From: JBLZUR01 sp048565625
Lineage (GTDB): Bacteria > Pseudomonadota > Alphaproteobacteria > Sphingomonadales > Sphingomonadaceae
Assembly: GCF_048565625.1 (NCBI RefSeq)
Contig: NZ_JBLZUR010000002.1
Coordinates: forward strand, 2,170,001-2,234,000
Direction: 5' to 3'
Length of the DNA stretch: 64,000 nucleotides
Under the pieces are notes generated by a model. The model saw only the letters and a program-made list of their open reading frames with translations. It was not told the DNA's origin and did not search any database. A program made the position numbers and the translations under genes. Every line of letters begins with the position of its first letter. Position 1 is the first letter of the stretch. Below, piece after piece: positions 34,401 to 43,153 of the stretch.

Positions 34401-35282
34401 ATGAGAAAAGGGATCATTCTGGCGGGCGGCTCGGGCACCCGCCTCTATCCGCTGACGCGCGGCGCATCGAAGCAGCTGATGCCCGTCTACGACAAGCCGA
34501 TGATCTATTATCCGCTGTCGACCCTGATGCTGGCCGGGATCCGCGACGTCCTCATCATCACCACGCCGGGTGATTCCGCCGCCTTCCGCAACCTCCTCGG
34601 CGACGGTTCGCAATGGGGCATGAACCTGGAATATGCGGTGCAGCCGAGCCCGGACGGCCTCGCCCAGGCTTACCACATCGGCGCGGATTTCGTGGGGGAC
34701 AACCCATCCGCCCTCGTTCTCGGCGACAACCTCTTCTACGGCCACGGCCTGCCCGAACTGATGAAGGCGGCGGACGAGCGGGCGGAGGGTGCGAGCGTGT
34801 TCGGCACCTATGTCCAGCATCCCGAGGCCTATGGCGTCGTCTCCTTCGACGCGGACGGCAAGGCCGAGACGATCGAGGAGAAGCCGGCCAGTCCGAAGTC
34901 GAACTACGCCGTCACCGGCCTCTATTTCTACGACAAGGACGCCGTCCCCCTCGCCCGCGATCTGAAGCCCAGCCCTCGCGGCGAGCTGGAGATCACCGAC
35001 CTCAACCGGCTCTATCTTGAGGCGGGCAAGCTCCACGTCAGCCTGATGGGGCGCGGCTTCGCCTGGCTCGACACCGGCACGCACAACGCGCTGCTCGACG
35101 CCGCCCAGTTCGTCCGCATCGTGGAGGAGCGTCAGGGCCTCAAGATCTGCTGCCCGGAGGAGATCGCCTGGCGGCAGGGTTTCATCGACGATGCTGGCTT
35201 GGCCGAAGTCGCCGGCCCGCTCGAAAAGAGCGGCTACGGCAAGTACCTTCTAGCCCTCCTCAACGGACCACGCGACCTGTGA
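34401..35282 (+). CDS. rfbA: Glucose-1-phosphate thymidylyltransferase
   Basis: 293 residues from ATG 34401. The nucleotide-binding start [38 protein letters not shown] is nearly invariant in RfbA/RmlA; EKP near 158 and [18 protein letters not shown] (about 223-240) complete it. It makes dTDP-glucose from glucose-1-phosphate and dTTP, the first step to dTDP-L-rhamnose. Its stop overlaps the GTG of rfbC. Rhamnose is thus a likely component of the polymer exported by the preceding operon. Confidence 0.96.
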   Translation: MRKGIILAGGSGTRLYPLTRGASKQLMPVYDKPMIYYPLSTLMLAGIRDVLIITTPGDSAAFRNLLGDGSQWGMNLEYAVQPSPDGLAQAYHIGADFVGDNPSALVLGDNLFYGHGLPELMKAADERAEGASVFGTYVQHPEAYGVVSFDADGKAETIEEKPASPKSNYAVTGLYFYDKDAVPLARDLKPSPRGELEITDLNRLYLEAGKLHVSLMGRGFAWLDTGTHNALLDAAQFVRIVEERQGLKICCPEEIAWRQGFIDDAGLAEVAGPLEKSGYGKYLLALLNGPRDL

Positions 35283-35821
35283 ACATCATCGAGACCGCAC
35301 TTCCCGGCGTCCTCATCATCGAGCCGAAGGTGTTCGGCGACGATCGCGGCTTCTTCCTGGAAAGCTGGAACGCCAAGGCGTTCGCCGACGCCGGCCTCGA
35401 ACTCACCTTCGTGCAGGACAACCATTCGAAATCCGCGAAGGGCGTGCTGCGCGGCATGCATTACCAGCTCAGCCGCCCACAGGGTAAGCTGGTCCGCGTG
35501 ACGGCCGGCGGGGTCTACGACGCGGTGGTCGATCTCCGTCGCTCCTCCCCGACATTCGGCAAGTGGACCGGCGTCGAGCTTTCGGCAGCCAACAAGCGCA
35601 TGTTCTGGGTGCCGCCCGGCTTCGCCCACGGCTTCGTCAGCCTGCAGGACGGGACCGAATTCCTCTACAAGTGCACCGACTTCTACGATCCGTCCGACGA
35701 GCATAGTCTGCTCTGGAACGACCCGGCGGTCGGCATCGACTGGCCGGTGGACTATCCCGTCCAGCTTTCCGCCAAGGACGCGGTCGGCAAGCGGCTGACT
35801 GAAGCGGAGACCTTCGCATGA
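35279..35821 (+). CDS. rfbC: dTDP-4-dehydrorhamnose 3,5-epimerase
   Basis: 180 residues from GTG 35279 (GTGA overlap with rfbA). Cupin fold with [21 protein letters not shown] (about 20-40), the catalytic His region [20 protein letters not shown] (about 57-76) and [15 protein letters not shown] (about 111-125). It epimerises C3 and C5 of dTDP-4-keto-6-deoxyglucose. Its stop overlaps the ATG of rfbD. Confidence 0.96.
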   Translation: MNIIETALPGVLIIEPKVFGDDRGFFLESWNAKAFADAGLELTFVQDNHSKSAKGVLRGMHYQLSRPQGKLVRVTAGGVYDAVVDLRRSSPTFGKWTGVELSAANKRMFWVPPGFAHGFVSLQDGTEFLYKCTDFYDPSDEHSLLWNDPAVGIDWPVDYPVQLSAKDAVGKRLTEAETFA

Positions 35822-36684
35822 CGGTCGCGCTCATCACCGGCGCGGGCGGCCAGCTCGGCCGCACCCTCCTCGCAACCGTCCCCCAAGGCATCCAGGCGCA
35901 GGGCGTTGATCGCACAGCCCTCGACATCACCGACGCCGATGCAATCGCCGCCACCCTCGACGCGGTAAGCCCCGCCCTCCTCATCAACGCCGCCGCCTAT
36001 ACGGCAGTGGACAAGGCGGAGAGCGAGCGCGAGGCGGCGTTCGCCTGCAACGCGGTCGCCCCCGGCCTCCTCGCCGCCGCCTGCGCGGAACGTGGTATCC
36101 CGTTCGTCCATGTCTCGACCGACTTCGTTTTCGACGGCACCCGCTCCTCGCCCTACCCCGTCGATGCGCCCGTCGCCCCGCTCGGCGCCTATGGCCAGAG
36201 CAAGCTGGAGGGGGAGCAGGCCGTCGCGTCCGCGCACCCGGCCGCGCTTACCGTCCGCACCTCATGGGTCTACGCGGCGGAGGGCAAGAACTTCCTCCTC
36301 ACCATGCTCCGCGTGATGAAGGAACGGGGCGCGGTCAGCGTCGTCGCCGATCAGGTCGGCACCCCAACGCACACGATCAGCCTCGCCAAGGCGCTGTGGA
36401 AGATGGCGGCAACCGACGCCTCCGGTATAGCTCATTACGCTGACGCCGGCACCGCCGCCTGGTACGACTTCGCCGTCGCCATCGCGGAAGAGGGCATTGC
36501 CGCTGGCCTGCTGCCCGCCACGGTCGAGGTCAAGCCGATCGCCACCGCCGACTATCCGACCCCCGCCGCGCGGCCCGCCTATAGCGTCTTCGACCGCTCG
36601 ACCGGTTGGGCGCTCGCTGGGCAGGCGCGGCACTGGCGGGCGGAACTGCGCGATGCGATCGCGGCGGTGGCGGCCAGTACCTAA
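35818..36684 (+). CDS. rfbD: dTDP-4-dehydrorhamnose reductase
   Basis: 288 residues, extended SDR fold with GAGGQLGRTL (8-17), INAAAYTAVDKAE (about 61-73), STDFVFDG (about 100-107) and the catalytic YGQSKLEGE (about 125-133). It reduces the 4-keto sugar to dTDP-L-rhamnose with NAD(P)H. The next pathway gene, rfbB, is separated from it by a 26-bp inverted-repeat element. Confidence 0.96.
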   Translation: MTVALITGAGGQLGRTLLATVPQGIQAQGVDRTALDITDADAIAATLDAVSPALLINAAAYTAVDKAESEREAAFACNAVAPGLLAAACAERGIPFVHVSTDFVFDGTRSSPYPVDAPVAPLGAYGQSKLEGEQAVASAHPAALTVRTSWVYAAEGKNFLLTMLRVMKERGAVSVVADQVGTPTHTISLAKALWKMAATDASGIAHYADAGTAAWYDFAVAIAEEGIAAGLLPATVEVKPIATADYPTPAARPAYSVFDRSTGWALAGQARHWRAELRDAIAAVAAST

Positions 36685-36689
36685 GCGCG

Positions 36690-36812
36690 TCATCCCGCCC
36701 CCGTCATCCCCGCCCCCCCGTCATCCCCGCGAAAGCGGGGATCGCTCCCCGCGAGCAAACCTGATCGAGCCTGCCCCCGCTGACAACGATCCCCGCTTTC
36801 GCGGGGATGACG
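36690..36812. repeat. Paired palindromic intergenic repeat (GGGGAT family) between rfbD and rfbB
   Basis: CGTCATCCCCGCGAAAGCGG with continuation GGATCG (36719-36744) is the exact reverse complement of 36787-36812, a perfect 26-bp inverted repeat with 42 nt between. Each arm is itself a hairpin around GAAA or CTTT. Two partial copies of GTCATCCC precede it at 36690-36716. Confidence 0.9.
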
Positions 36813-36873
36813 ATGTTTGTTAGGGCTGCGACTGTTACGACCGCCCGGAAAGACAAAGGACGCGCATAACGAC

Positions 36874-37962
36874 ATGCCCAACCTGCTCATCACCGGCGGC
36901 GCCGGCTTCATCGGCGCGAACTTCGTCCACCATTGGGCCAAGGCGAACCCCGCCGACACCCTCATCGTCCTCGACGCACTGACCTATGCCGGCAACCCCG
37001 CCAATCTCGACGGGCTGGAAGGTGTGGAGCTGGTGCACGGCGACATCCGCGACACCGATCTCGCCACCAACCTGCTGCGCGATCGCCAGATCGACCGCAT
37101 CGTCCACTTCGCCGCCGAGAGCCATGTCGATCGCTCGATCGCCGGCCCTGACGCCTTCGTCGACACCAACGTCATCGGCACCCACAGCCTGCTGAAGGCA
37201 GCGCGCAAGGTCTGGCTGGACGAGGGCTCGGGCAGGGCGCATCGCTTCCACCACATTTCGACCGACGAGGTCTACGGCACGCTCAGCCTGACCGACCCCG
37301 CCTTCACCGAAGACACGCCCTATGCGCCCAACTCGCCCTATTCGGCGTCGAAGGCGGGTTCGGACCACCTCGTCCGCGCCTATCACCACACCTACGGACT
37401 CGACACGGTCACCACCAATTGCTCGAACAATTACGGGCCGTATCAATTCCCCGAAAAGCTGATCCCGCTGTTCATCATCAATGCGCTGCACGGCCGCCCG
37501 CTGCCGATCTACGGTGACGGGATGCAGATCCGGGACTGGCTCTATGTCGAGGATCACTGCACCGGCATCGCCCTTGCGCTGACCAAGGGTCGGGCGGGCG
37601 TAACCTACAACATCGGTGGCGGCGCGGAGCTGCCCAACCTGACCGTGATCGAGACGCTGTGCGCGGCGATCGACAAGGCCTTCGCCGCCGACGAGACGCT
37701 CGCCGCCCGCTTCCCCGACGCGCCCGCTGCGAAGGGCCAGCCGACCGCCACGCTCAAGACCCACGTCACCGACCGTCCCGGCCATGACCGCCGCTATGCG
37801 ATCGACGAGACCAAGGCCCGCACCGAGCTCGGCTATCAGGCCGCTCACGGCTTCGAGGCCCGCTTCGCCGAGACGCTGCACTGGTATCTGAACAACGAAA
37901 GCTGGTGGCGAGCCGTCCTCAGCGGCGAATACCGCGACTGGATCGCCAAGCAGTACGGGTGA
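36874..37962 (+). CDS. rfbB: dTDP-glucose 4,6-dehydratase
   Basis: 362 residues from ATG 36874. NAD-binding GGAGFIGANFVHHW (about 8-21), HFAAESHVDRSI (about 77-88), STDEVYG (about 128-134), catalytic YSASKAGSDHLVRA (about 156-169) and NCSNNYGPYQFPEKLIPLFI (about 181-200) identify RfbB/RmlB. It converts dTDP-glucose to the 4-keto-6-deoxy sugar, the step between RfbA and RfbC. An AAAGGA site lies 13 nt upstream, slightly far. The insertion of a repeat element before it may have given it its own expression context. Confidence 0.96.
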   Translation: MPNLLITGGAGFIGANFVHHWAKANPADTLIVLDALTYAGNPANLDGLEGVELVHGDIRDTDLATNLLRDRQIDRIVHFAAESHVDRSIAGPDAFVDTNVIGTHSLLKAARKVWLDEGSGRAHRFHHISTDEVYGTLSLTDPAFTEDTPYAPNSPYSASKAGSDHLVRAYHHTYGLDTVTTNCSNNYGPYQFPEKLIPLFIINALHGRPLPIYGDGMQIRDWLYVEDHCTGIALALTKGRAGVTYNIGGGAELPNLTVIETLCAAIDKAFAADETLAARFPDAPAAKGQPTATLKTHVTDRPGHDRRYAIDETKARTELGYQAAHGFEARFAETLHWYLNNESWWRAVLSGEYRDWIAKQYG

Positions 37963-37972
37963 GCCGCTATCA

Positions 37973-38108
37973 ATCCTCCCCCGCCAGGGGGAGGTGTCAG
38001 GCACCGCCTGACGGAGGGGGAGGACGGCGGCCCCCTCGATCCAGAGTGCGACGCCGCCCGCCCCCTCCGTCGCTTGGCAGCGACACCTCCCCCCGCCAGG
38101 GGGAGGAT
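37973..38108. repeat. Paired palindromic intergenic repeat (CCTCCCC family) between rfbB and epsD-like gene
   Basis: ATCCTCCCCCGCCAGGGGG (from 37973) and the inverted arm ending GGGGGAGGAT at 38108 frame a 136-nt element with internal GACGGAGGGGG and CCCCTCCGTC. It is the closest relative of the element at 23.7 kb and sits between two convergent genes. Confidence 0.85.
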
Positions 38109-38122
38109 CGTGAGCGCCGTCC

Positions 38123-38995
38123 TTACTTCGCCGGCTTTGCCCCGGCCGCAGGCGCACCCGGCGCCGGCGGCGCATAGCCGGGCTGATAAGTGATCTTCGC
38201 CTTCGCCCGCTGCGCGTCGAGGGTCTGGGTCAGCGTCTTGCCCGCATTCTGCTGGCGCAGCGCATTGGCGGCGAGCTGCTGGGCGGCGGCCTGAGGCACC
38301 GCGATCGGCTGGCTGGCCTTCACCACGCTGACCGTGATGATCTGGCCGGTTGGGACCACGAACGGCATGCCCGCCGGCAGCTCCCTGATCCGCTTGGCGA
38401 CCTCCGGCGGCAAGGTGCCGGCGTCGAGCTGCGCCGGGCCGCGCTCGAACTTGACGTTGTTCTTCGTCAGGATCGCCGCTACCTCGTCCAGCGTATTCGC
38501 CGGCTCCAGCTGCTTCACCAGGCTCGCGTCGGTCGGCCGTGCGAAGCGGATCTGCTCAAGGGCATAGCCCGTACGCTGCGCGAAGATGCTCGGGTTCTCA
38601 CCCATGAACTTGTCGATATCGGCCTTGGTCGGCACGGCCAGCCCGCCAACCAGCTGCTTGGCGAGCAGCTCGGCCATCAGCAGCTCTTCCATGCGCCGCT
38701 TCTGCACCAGGAATTCGGGGCTTTTGTCGATGCCCTTCTCCTTGGCGACCTCGACCAGCAGCTTGCGGTCCACCACCTGCTTCACCAGCGCCGGCATGAT
38801 CTGCTTCTTGTCGGCGTCGGCGGGCACGTTGGCGGCCTGCGCCTCCGCGTTCACCTCTGGCAGGGTCACTTCCTCGCCATCGACCGTCGCGACGACCTGA
38901 CCTTCGGGCGCCTTGGGGCCGCAGGCGGCAAGCGCCAGGGCGGAAGCGCCGATCAGCGCCACCGCAAGGCTGCGCTTCATGGGACCGAACGGCAT
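38123..38995 (-). CDS. EpsD-family peptidyl-prolyl isomerase lipoprotein
   Basis: 290 residues from ATG 38995, which has AAGGAG 7 nt upstream. Lipoprotein signal MKRSLAVALIGASALALAACG with Cys near residue 25. SurA-like N-domain (VATVDGEEVTLPEVNAEAQAANVP, KQVVDRKLLVEVAKEKGI) and a degraded parvulin-type domain (YALEQIRFA, ELPAGMPFVVPTGQIITVSVV), ending in a Pro/Ala tail. EpsD-type PPIases occur in exosortase-associated exopolysaccharide loci and probably help fold outer-membrane or exported proteins in the periplasm. Convergent with rfbB; divergent from the small membrane protein gene. Confidence 0.85.
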   Translation of the reverse strand: MPFGPMKRSLAVALIGASALALAACGPKAPEGQVVATVDGEEVTLPEVNAEAQAANVPADADKKQIMPALVKQVVDRKLLVEVAKEKGIDKSPEFLVQKRRMEELLMAELLAKQLVGGLAVPTKADIDKFMGENPSIFAQRTGYALEQIRFARPTDASLVKQLEPANTLDEVAAILTKNNVKFERGPAQLDAGTLPPEVAKRIRELPAGMPFVVPTGQIITVSVVKASQPIAVPQAAAQQLAANALRQQNAGKTLTQTLDAQRAKAKITYQPGYAPPAPGAPAAGAKPAK

Positions 38996-39114
38996 CGCAA
39001 ACTCCTTCGTCAGATTTGGGGTGTAGATAGAGCCGAGCCGCCGGTGAGGCGAACGAATTTTCTTGGCGGGCTCCACGCCCTCGCATACCGCATGACAGTT
39101 AAAGGAGCCGTACT

Positions 39115-39381
39115 GTGGAAACCCCCTACGACTGGGTCACCGTCGCCATCTTCGCCGGGCTGATCGTTCTTTTCCTGCACCGCTCCGTAGGGCCGCAGCG
39201 GGACAACGACTCAATCTGGCAGTATCTCGGCGCCTCCGTCGGCTGCGCGGTCGCGAACTGGCTGGGCAACAAGGGCTGGGACGAGGGGAATGCGATGCTC
39301 CACGTGCTCGCCGTCGTCGTGATCCTCGCCACCCTCGGCTACACCTGGGTGTTCCTCCGCCCCTTCTCGCCACCGCGGTAA
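39115..39381 (+). CDS. Small membrane protein, probable exosortase V system accessory
   Basis: 88 residues from GTG 39115 with AAAGGAG upstream. Two or three membrane spans (WVTVAIFAGLIVLFLH at 7-22, YLGASVGCAVANWLG, LHVLAVVVILATLGYTWVFL at about 62-81) joined by short polar loops. It lies between the EpsD-type gene and epsI/exosortase V, facing the latter in a convergent arrangement. Its position and topology match a small conserved partner protein of V-type exosortase systems, as I recall it from sphingomonad genome annotation; function unknown. Confidence 0.7.
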   Translation: METPYDWVTVAIFAGLIVLFLHRSVGPQRDNDSIWQYLGASVGCAVANWLGNKGWDEGNAMLHVLAVVVILATLGYTWVFLRPFSPPR

Positions 39382-39387
39382 TCGGGG

Positions 39388-40083
39388 CTAGGCCCCCGCG
39401 CGTGCATCTCCGAGCAGGAGCCGGCGTCCGAGCTTCGGCGAGGACGCGACCAGCATCTGGATGAACTTGGTCAGCGTCGCCTGTGCCTGTGCGGCGTCGT
39501 TCGTGATCGTCGACATGCGCACCAGCACACCGTCAGGGATCAATCCCTTGAGGTTGTCGGCCGCGAGGACCCAGCGCTGCTCCGCCCAGTCGCCGGGGAA
39601 GTGCTCCCCAATTCGCGTCCAGTACAGCACCTGCTCCGTCCGCTCGCGCGCCGCGCCGGTGAAGAACCGCCCCGGGATCGTGCCCCCGGTCGGCACGGGA
39701 ACCGACAGCTTCTGCACGTCGCTAAGGCTGTATCCGCTCGCCGGATAGCAGGTTTCCGGTCGATGCAGCGTCAGCATGCCGTCCTGGCTGCCGCCATAGG
39801 CGATCAGCAGCATGATCGGCAGTTCGGTCACCGACTGATAGGTCCGGGTCATCACCTGATCGTACAACTGGTCGGCCAGCTGATCGGGCGGCGGCAGGAC
39901 CAGGCCGGACTTGGTCTCGAACACCCAGGGGCCGATCTGGGTCGGGATGACGGTATCCACGTCGCTGGGGTCGATCAGCCGCGTCTCGGCATGGGGCATC
40001 CGCCACCAGGCAAGGCCCGCCGCGGCCAGCATCGTGCCCCCGAACAGCAGCTGCCGCCGGTTCATCTTCGCGCTCTCGCTCAT
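39388..40083 (-). CDS. epsI: Exosortase-associated protein EpsI, V-type
   Basis: 231 residues. The N-terminus has a twin-arginine-like hydrophobic anchor (MNRRQLLFGGTMLAAAGLAW). The EpsI domain carries TRTYQS, LLIAYGGSQ and the signature HRPETCYPASGY at about 106-117. The protein works with the exosortase in exopolysaccharide production or protein sorting on the periplasmic side of the membrane. The ATG overlaps the exosortase stop (ATGA), so the pair is translationally coupled. It is a standalone EpsI rather than a C-terminal fusion. Confidence 0.92.
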   Translation of the reverse strand: MSESAKMNRRQLLFGGTMLAAAGLAWWRMPHAETRLIDPSDVDTVIPTQIGPWVFETKSGLVLPPPDQLADQLYDQVMTRTYQSVTELPIMLLIAYGGSQDGMLTLHRPETCYPASGYSLSDVQKLSVPVPTGGTIPGRFFTGAARERTEQVLYWTRIGEHFPGDWAEQRWVLAADNLKGLIPDGVLVRMSTITNDAAQAQATLTKFIQMLVASSPKLGRRLLLGDARAGA

Positions 40084-41036
40084 GCCGCAGCTCCCCGCCC
40101 CAGCCGCTCACGGAGCGGACTGGCCAGCGCGTCCACGCCGAAGATGCCGAGCACCGCGACCGCGAACATCGTCACGCCGGCGAAGTTGTGGAGAAACCCC
40201 TGCGCCGCCGCGTCGCCGAAGTAGTACGTGATCAGGACGAGGAGGAGCACCCGCATGAAATTGGCGAGAACCGCGACAGGCACGATCGCGACCATCAGCA
40301 GCAGCGCGTAACGCCAGTTCGCATTGTGGCGAATGTAGACGTAGAACAGCCCGATCGCGGAAAGGCTGATCAGCGAGTTCAACCCCGCGCACGCCGCCGC
40401 GACGAGCAGCTCGTACCGATCGACCTGAATGGTCACGCCACTGCGCCCCACGGGATAGCCGAAGATGTCAAGCAGGTTCACGACGCCGGCGGAGATGCCC
40501 AGTTTGAGCGGCTGCGTCACCGCCCAGACCATCTGATCCGGCGGGGGAAAGAGGAACAGGAAATAGACCAGCGGAAACCACATGATGCGGAGCGACGTTC
40601 CGCCGATGAACGCGTAGAGCGTCGCCACAAGGGCTCCGTACATGACGAAGCCCTCGATCTCCAGGATGCCGGTGACTCGCGACAGGATGTAGAGGACCAG
40701 CATCGCCACCTGCCACAGGACGGCGATGGTGATATTGCCGGGCCGCGCCGACGCACGCGCATCGTCCCACAACAGCATGACCAGCCAGATGCCGGTGGCC
40801 AGCACGATCGGCCCATGCGCCCCCTGTTCGGTCGACCAGGAGATCCGCGCCACCGAGGAGAAGGTCGGTAGAGCCACGCACAGCGCGCCGAGCCAGACGA
40901 ACCAGAACCGCCGGAAATGGCCGAGCAAGACGCCGGGATCGATCGACGGCAGCGCCGCCGCCCGGCCCACGATGTTGCCGCTCGCACGCGCGCCCGATGG
41001 CGCTTGATCGGCTTGGCTGGCGGGAGACATCGGCAT
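40080..41036 (-). CDS. Exosortase V (PEP-CTERM-type transpeptidase)
   Basis: 318 residues, eight or so membrane spans. Catalytic triad of exosortases: Cys216 in AAACAGLNSL, Arg262 in NFMRVLLLVLITYYFGD, His283 in GFLHNFAGV. WSTEQGAHGPIVL near 67-79 and FPLVYFLFLFPPPDQMV near 154-170 are further family landmarks. It cleaves PEP-CTERM signals of exported proteins such as the one encoded at 25 kb. ATG 41036 is used; a second ATG six nt later is equally possible. It sits with EpsI, EpsD and the export operon, as is usual for exosortase linked to exopolysaccharide. Confidence 0.93.
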   Translation of the reverse strand: MPMSPASQADQAPSGARASGNIVGRAAALPSIDPGVLLGHFRRFWFVWLGALCVALPTFSSVARISWSTEQGAHGPIVLATGIWLVMLLWDDARASARPGNITIAVLWQVAMLVLYILSRVTGILEIEGFVMYGALVATLYAFIGGTSLRIMWFPLVYFLFLFPPPDQMVWAVTQPLKLGISAGVVNLLDIFGYPVGRSGVTIQVDRYELLVAAACAGLNSLISLSAIGLFYVYIRHNANWRYALLLMVAIVPVAVLANFMRVLLLVLITYYFGDAAAQGFLHNFAGVTMFAVAVLGIFGVDALASPLRERLGRGAAA

Positions 41037-41161
41037 CGTTCTCGCAAGTGGCGGTGGGCGCTATCGCTACTAAGGTGATCGCCCCGGATTGAACAGTCCG
41101 CGGCGATTGCCAATCTTTCGCGGCGCTTGGCACCTTATGCCCGCGAAGGGATTGAGAAAGA

Positions 41162-41308
41162 ATGAGCGATCCGAAACGGCCCGGCGGCCACAAGCCCGAA
41201 CCCTCCTTCGGCCCCGACGAGGAGGGCGAGGTTCCGCATGATCCGCCCGAAAAGGGCGACGGCAAGCCCGGCGCATGGGTTGAGAAGGACGACGAGGAGC
41301 GGCGCTAG
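41162..41308 (+). CDS. Small highly charged protein (48 residues), unknown
   Basis: ATG 41162 to TAG 41308 encodes MSDPKRPGGHKPEPSFGPDE followed by EGEVPHDPPEKGDGKPGAW and an acidic-basic tail EKDDEERR. It is extremely hydrophilic and Pro/Gly/Asp/Glu-rich, likely disordered, with no signal peptide. A GAGAAAGAA stretch just upstream may be the ribosome site. Coding is supported by the plausible start and by protein-like charge patterning, but the gene is short. I do not recognise it. Confidence 0.5.
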   Translation: MSDPKRPGGHKPEPSFGPDEEGEVPHDPPEKGDGKPGAWVEKDDEERR

Positions 41309-41373
41309 GCACCCGCTTCATTCCCCGTTCATGCGGATTGCGTTCATCTCCTCCCGTCAGGGAGAGATGGCCG

Positions 41374-41559
41374 ATGCGCCTTGGGTTGATCGTGATCGCC
41401 GCGATGCTCGTGCTCGCCGCCGCCTGCCACCCGCCCCGGCTCACCCTCGATTTCGCGCGGGAGGGCGACCCGCATTCCCGCCGCATCGAGGTGGCGGCAG
41501 AGGTCGCCGGGCTGGCCGCCGCCCTCGCTATCCGCTGGAGCAGCGCGAGATTCCGGTGA
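41374..41559 (+). CDS. Small lipoprotein-like protein (61 residues)
   Basis: From ATG 41374, with GGAGAG about 8 nt upstream. MRLGLIVIAAMLVLAAACHP is a typical lipoprotein signal with the lipobox LAAAC. The remaining 40 residues include a second hydrophobic patch (EVAAEVAGLAAALAIRW), so it could be a small membrane-anchored protein. No family recognised; the gene overlaps nothing and precedes the dienelactone hydrolase gene by 76 nt. Confidence 0.5.
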   Translation: MRLGLIVIAAMLVLAAACHPPRLTLDFAREGDPHSRRIEVAAEVAGLAAALAIRWSSARFR

Positions 41560-41635
41560 GGGTCGGGGACCCGAATCCCCTCGCCAAACCTCACCGCCTC
41601 GCTAGACTGCCCGGCGGGACCGAGGGAGAGACGCG

Positions 41636-42484
41636 ATGCACAACCTGACCCGTCCGGACGGCACCGAGCCGGAGGACCTCCTCCTCAGCCGCCGCGCCGT
41701 CACCTCCATGTTCTTCGCGGGCTATGCCGTGACGGCCCTCTCGGCCGAGGCGGCGCCGATTGTCACCCCCGCCGACGGGCTGACGGGCGAGGAAGTACAC
41801 ATCTCGAACGGCACGCCGACCGGCTTGCCCGCCTTCGTCGCGCGTCCGACGGGCAAGTCCCGGCACGCCACGATCGTCGTGGTCAACGAGATCTTCGGCA
41901 TCCACGACTATATCAAGGACATCTGCCGCCGCCTCGCGAGGCTCGGCTATGCGGCGGTCGCGCCGGACTTCTTCTACCGCTCCGGCGTCAACCTGCCGGC
42001 CCTGTCGGACATGGCGGAGATCCGCGCGATCGTCGCGCAGGCGGGTGAGGCGCAGGTCGATGGCGACCTTCGCGCGGCAACCGCCTGGATTGCCGCCCAG
42101 CGCTTCTCCAAGCCGAAGGCCATCGGCGTCACCGGCTTCTGCTGGGGCGGCCTCGTCACCTGGCGCGCGGCGATGACAAACCCCGACGTCCGTGCCGGCG
42201 TCGCCTGGTACGGCCAGCTCAAGACCGTCATCCCCCGCGCCGGCGAGCTGAAGGCCCCGGTCCTCGGCCTCTACGGCGGCAAGGACAAGGGCATCCCGGC
42301 GGAGGATGTCCGGGCGATGGGCGCCGCGCTCGATGCGACCGGCAAGACCGGCTCCTCGATCCACCTTTACCCTGGGGCCGAACACGGCTTCCACGCCGAT
42401 TACCGTCCCAGCTACGACGCCGCTGCGGCGGCCGACGGCTGGGCACGCATGCTCGCCTTCTTCAAGTCCAACGGCGTCGCCTGA
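41636..42484 (+). CDS. Dienelactone hydrolase family protein
   Basis: 282 residues, alpha/beta hydrolase. The N-terminal 40 residues contain SRRAVTSMFFAGYAVTALSAEAA, possibly a Tat-type signal or anchor. The catalytic triad of dienelactone hydrolases is visible: Cys in GFCWGGLVTWRAA (about 168), Asp in YGGKDKGIP (about 217), His in GAEHGFHAD (about 248). NEIFGIHDYIKDICRRLA (about 84-101) is the family-typical oxyanion region. It hydrolyses lactones or esters; the natural substrate is unknown. The GST gene begins 17 nt later. Confidence 0.88.
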   Translation: MHNLTRPDGTEPEDLLLSRRAVTSMFFAGYAVTALSAEAAPIVTPADGLTGEEVHISNGTPTGLPAFVARPTGKSRHATIVVVNEIFGIHDYIKDICRRLARLGYAAVAPDFFYRSGVNLPALSDMAEIRAIVAQAGEAQVDGDLRAATAWIAAQRFSKPKAIGVTGFCWGGLVTWRAAMTNPDVRAGVAWYGQLKTVIPRAGELKAPVLGLYGGKDKGIPAEDVRAMGAALDATGKTGSSIHLYPGAEHGFHADYRPSYDAAAAADGWARMLAFFKSNGVA

Positions 42485-42501
42485 TCCCGAAGGAACCGCA
42501 C

Positions 42502-43124
42502 ATGGCCGATCTCAAGCTCTACACGAACCCGATGTCGCGCGGCCGCATCGCCCGCTGGATGCTGGAGGAAATCGGCAAGCCCTACGAGGTCGAGATCGTC
42601 GCCTATGACGCGCCGAAGCCGCCCGCGCTCCTCGCCGCCAACCCGCTGGGCAAGGTGCCGACGCTGATCCACGGCGACGCCGTCGTCACGGAGTGCGCGG
42701 CGATCTGCGCCTATCTGGCGGATGTGTTTCCGGAGGCGGGGCTTGCCCCCTCCCCACCTCTCCGGCGCGTGCCGAATATCTTCGCTGGATGTTCTTCGCC
42801 GCCGGCCCGATCGAGGCGGCGGTGACGGACAAGGCGCTCGGGCTCGAGATCCCTGCCGATCGCAGCCGCATGGTCGGCTACGGCTCCTTCGACGCGGCGA
42901 TGGACACGCTGGAACATGCGGTCACGGGGAAGAGCTTCGTCGCCGGCGATCGCTTCTCGGCAGCGGACGTCTATGTCGGCAGCCAGATCGGCTGGGGACT
43001 CATGTTCGGCTCGATCCCGGATCGCCCCGCTTTCCGGACCTATTGGGAAGGCTTGGAGAAGCGGCCGGCCCATGTCCGCGCGACCGAGCTAGACGACGCC
43101 CTGATGCCTGAACAGAAGGGCTGA
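42502..43124 (+). pseudogene. Glutathione S-transferase, interrupted by a single-base frameshift
   Basis: The N-terminal thioredoxin-fold half is read from ATG 42502 (LKLYTNPMSRGRIARWMLEE, NPLGKVPTLI, VTECAAICAYLADVFP). The frame is lost in a C-rich run at about 42746-42760 (CCCCCTCCCC), and the helical C-terminal half continues in the neighbouring frame from about 42760 (SPARAEYLRWMFFAAGPIEA, SFVAGDRFSAADVYVGSQ) to the stop at 43124. One missing C would restore a normal GST of about 207 residues. The position in a homopolymer run suggests a sequencing error, but a genuine mutation is possible. The encoded enzyme would conjugate glutathione to electrophiles in the cytoplasm. Confidence 0.8.
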
Positions 43125-43153
43125 AGCGGCGGCGGGGCGTACCCGCCTTACCC

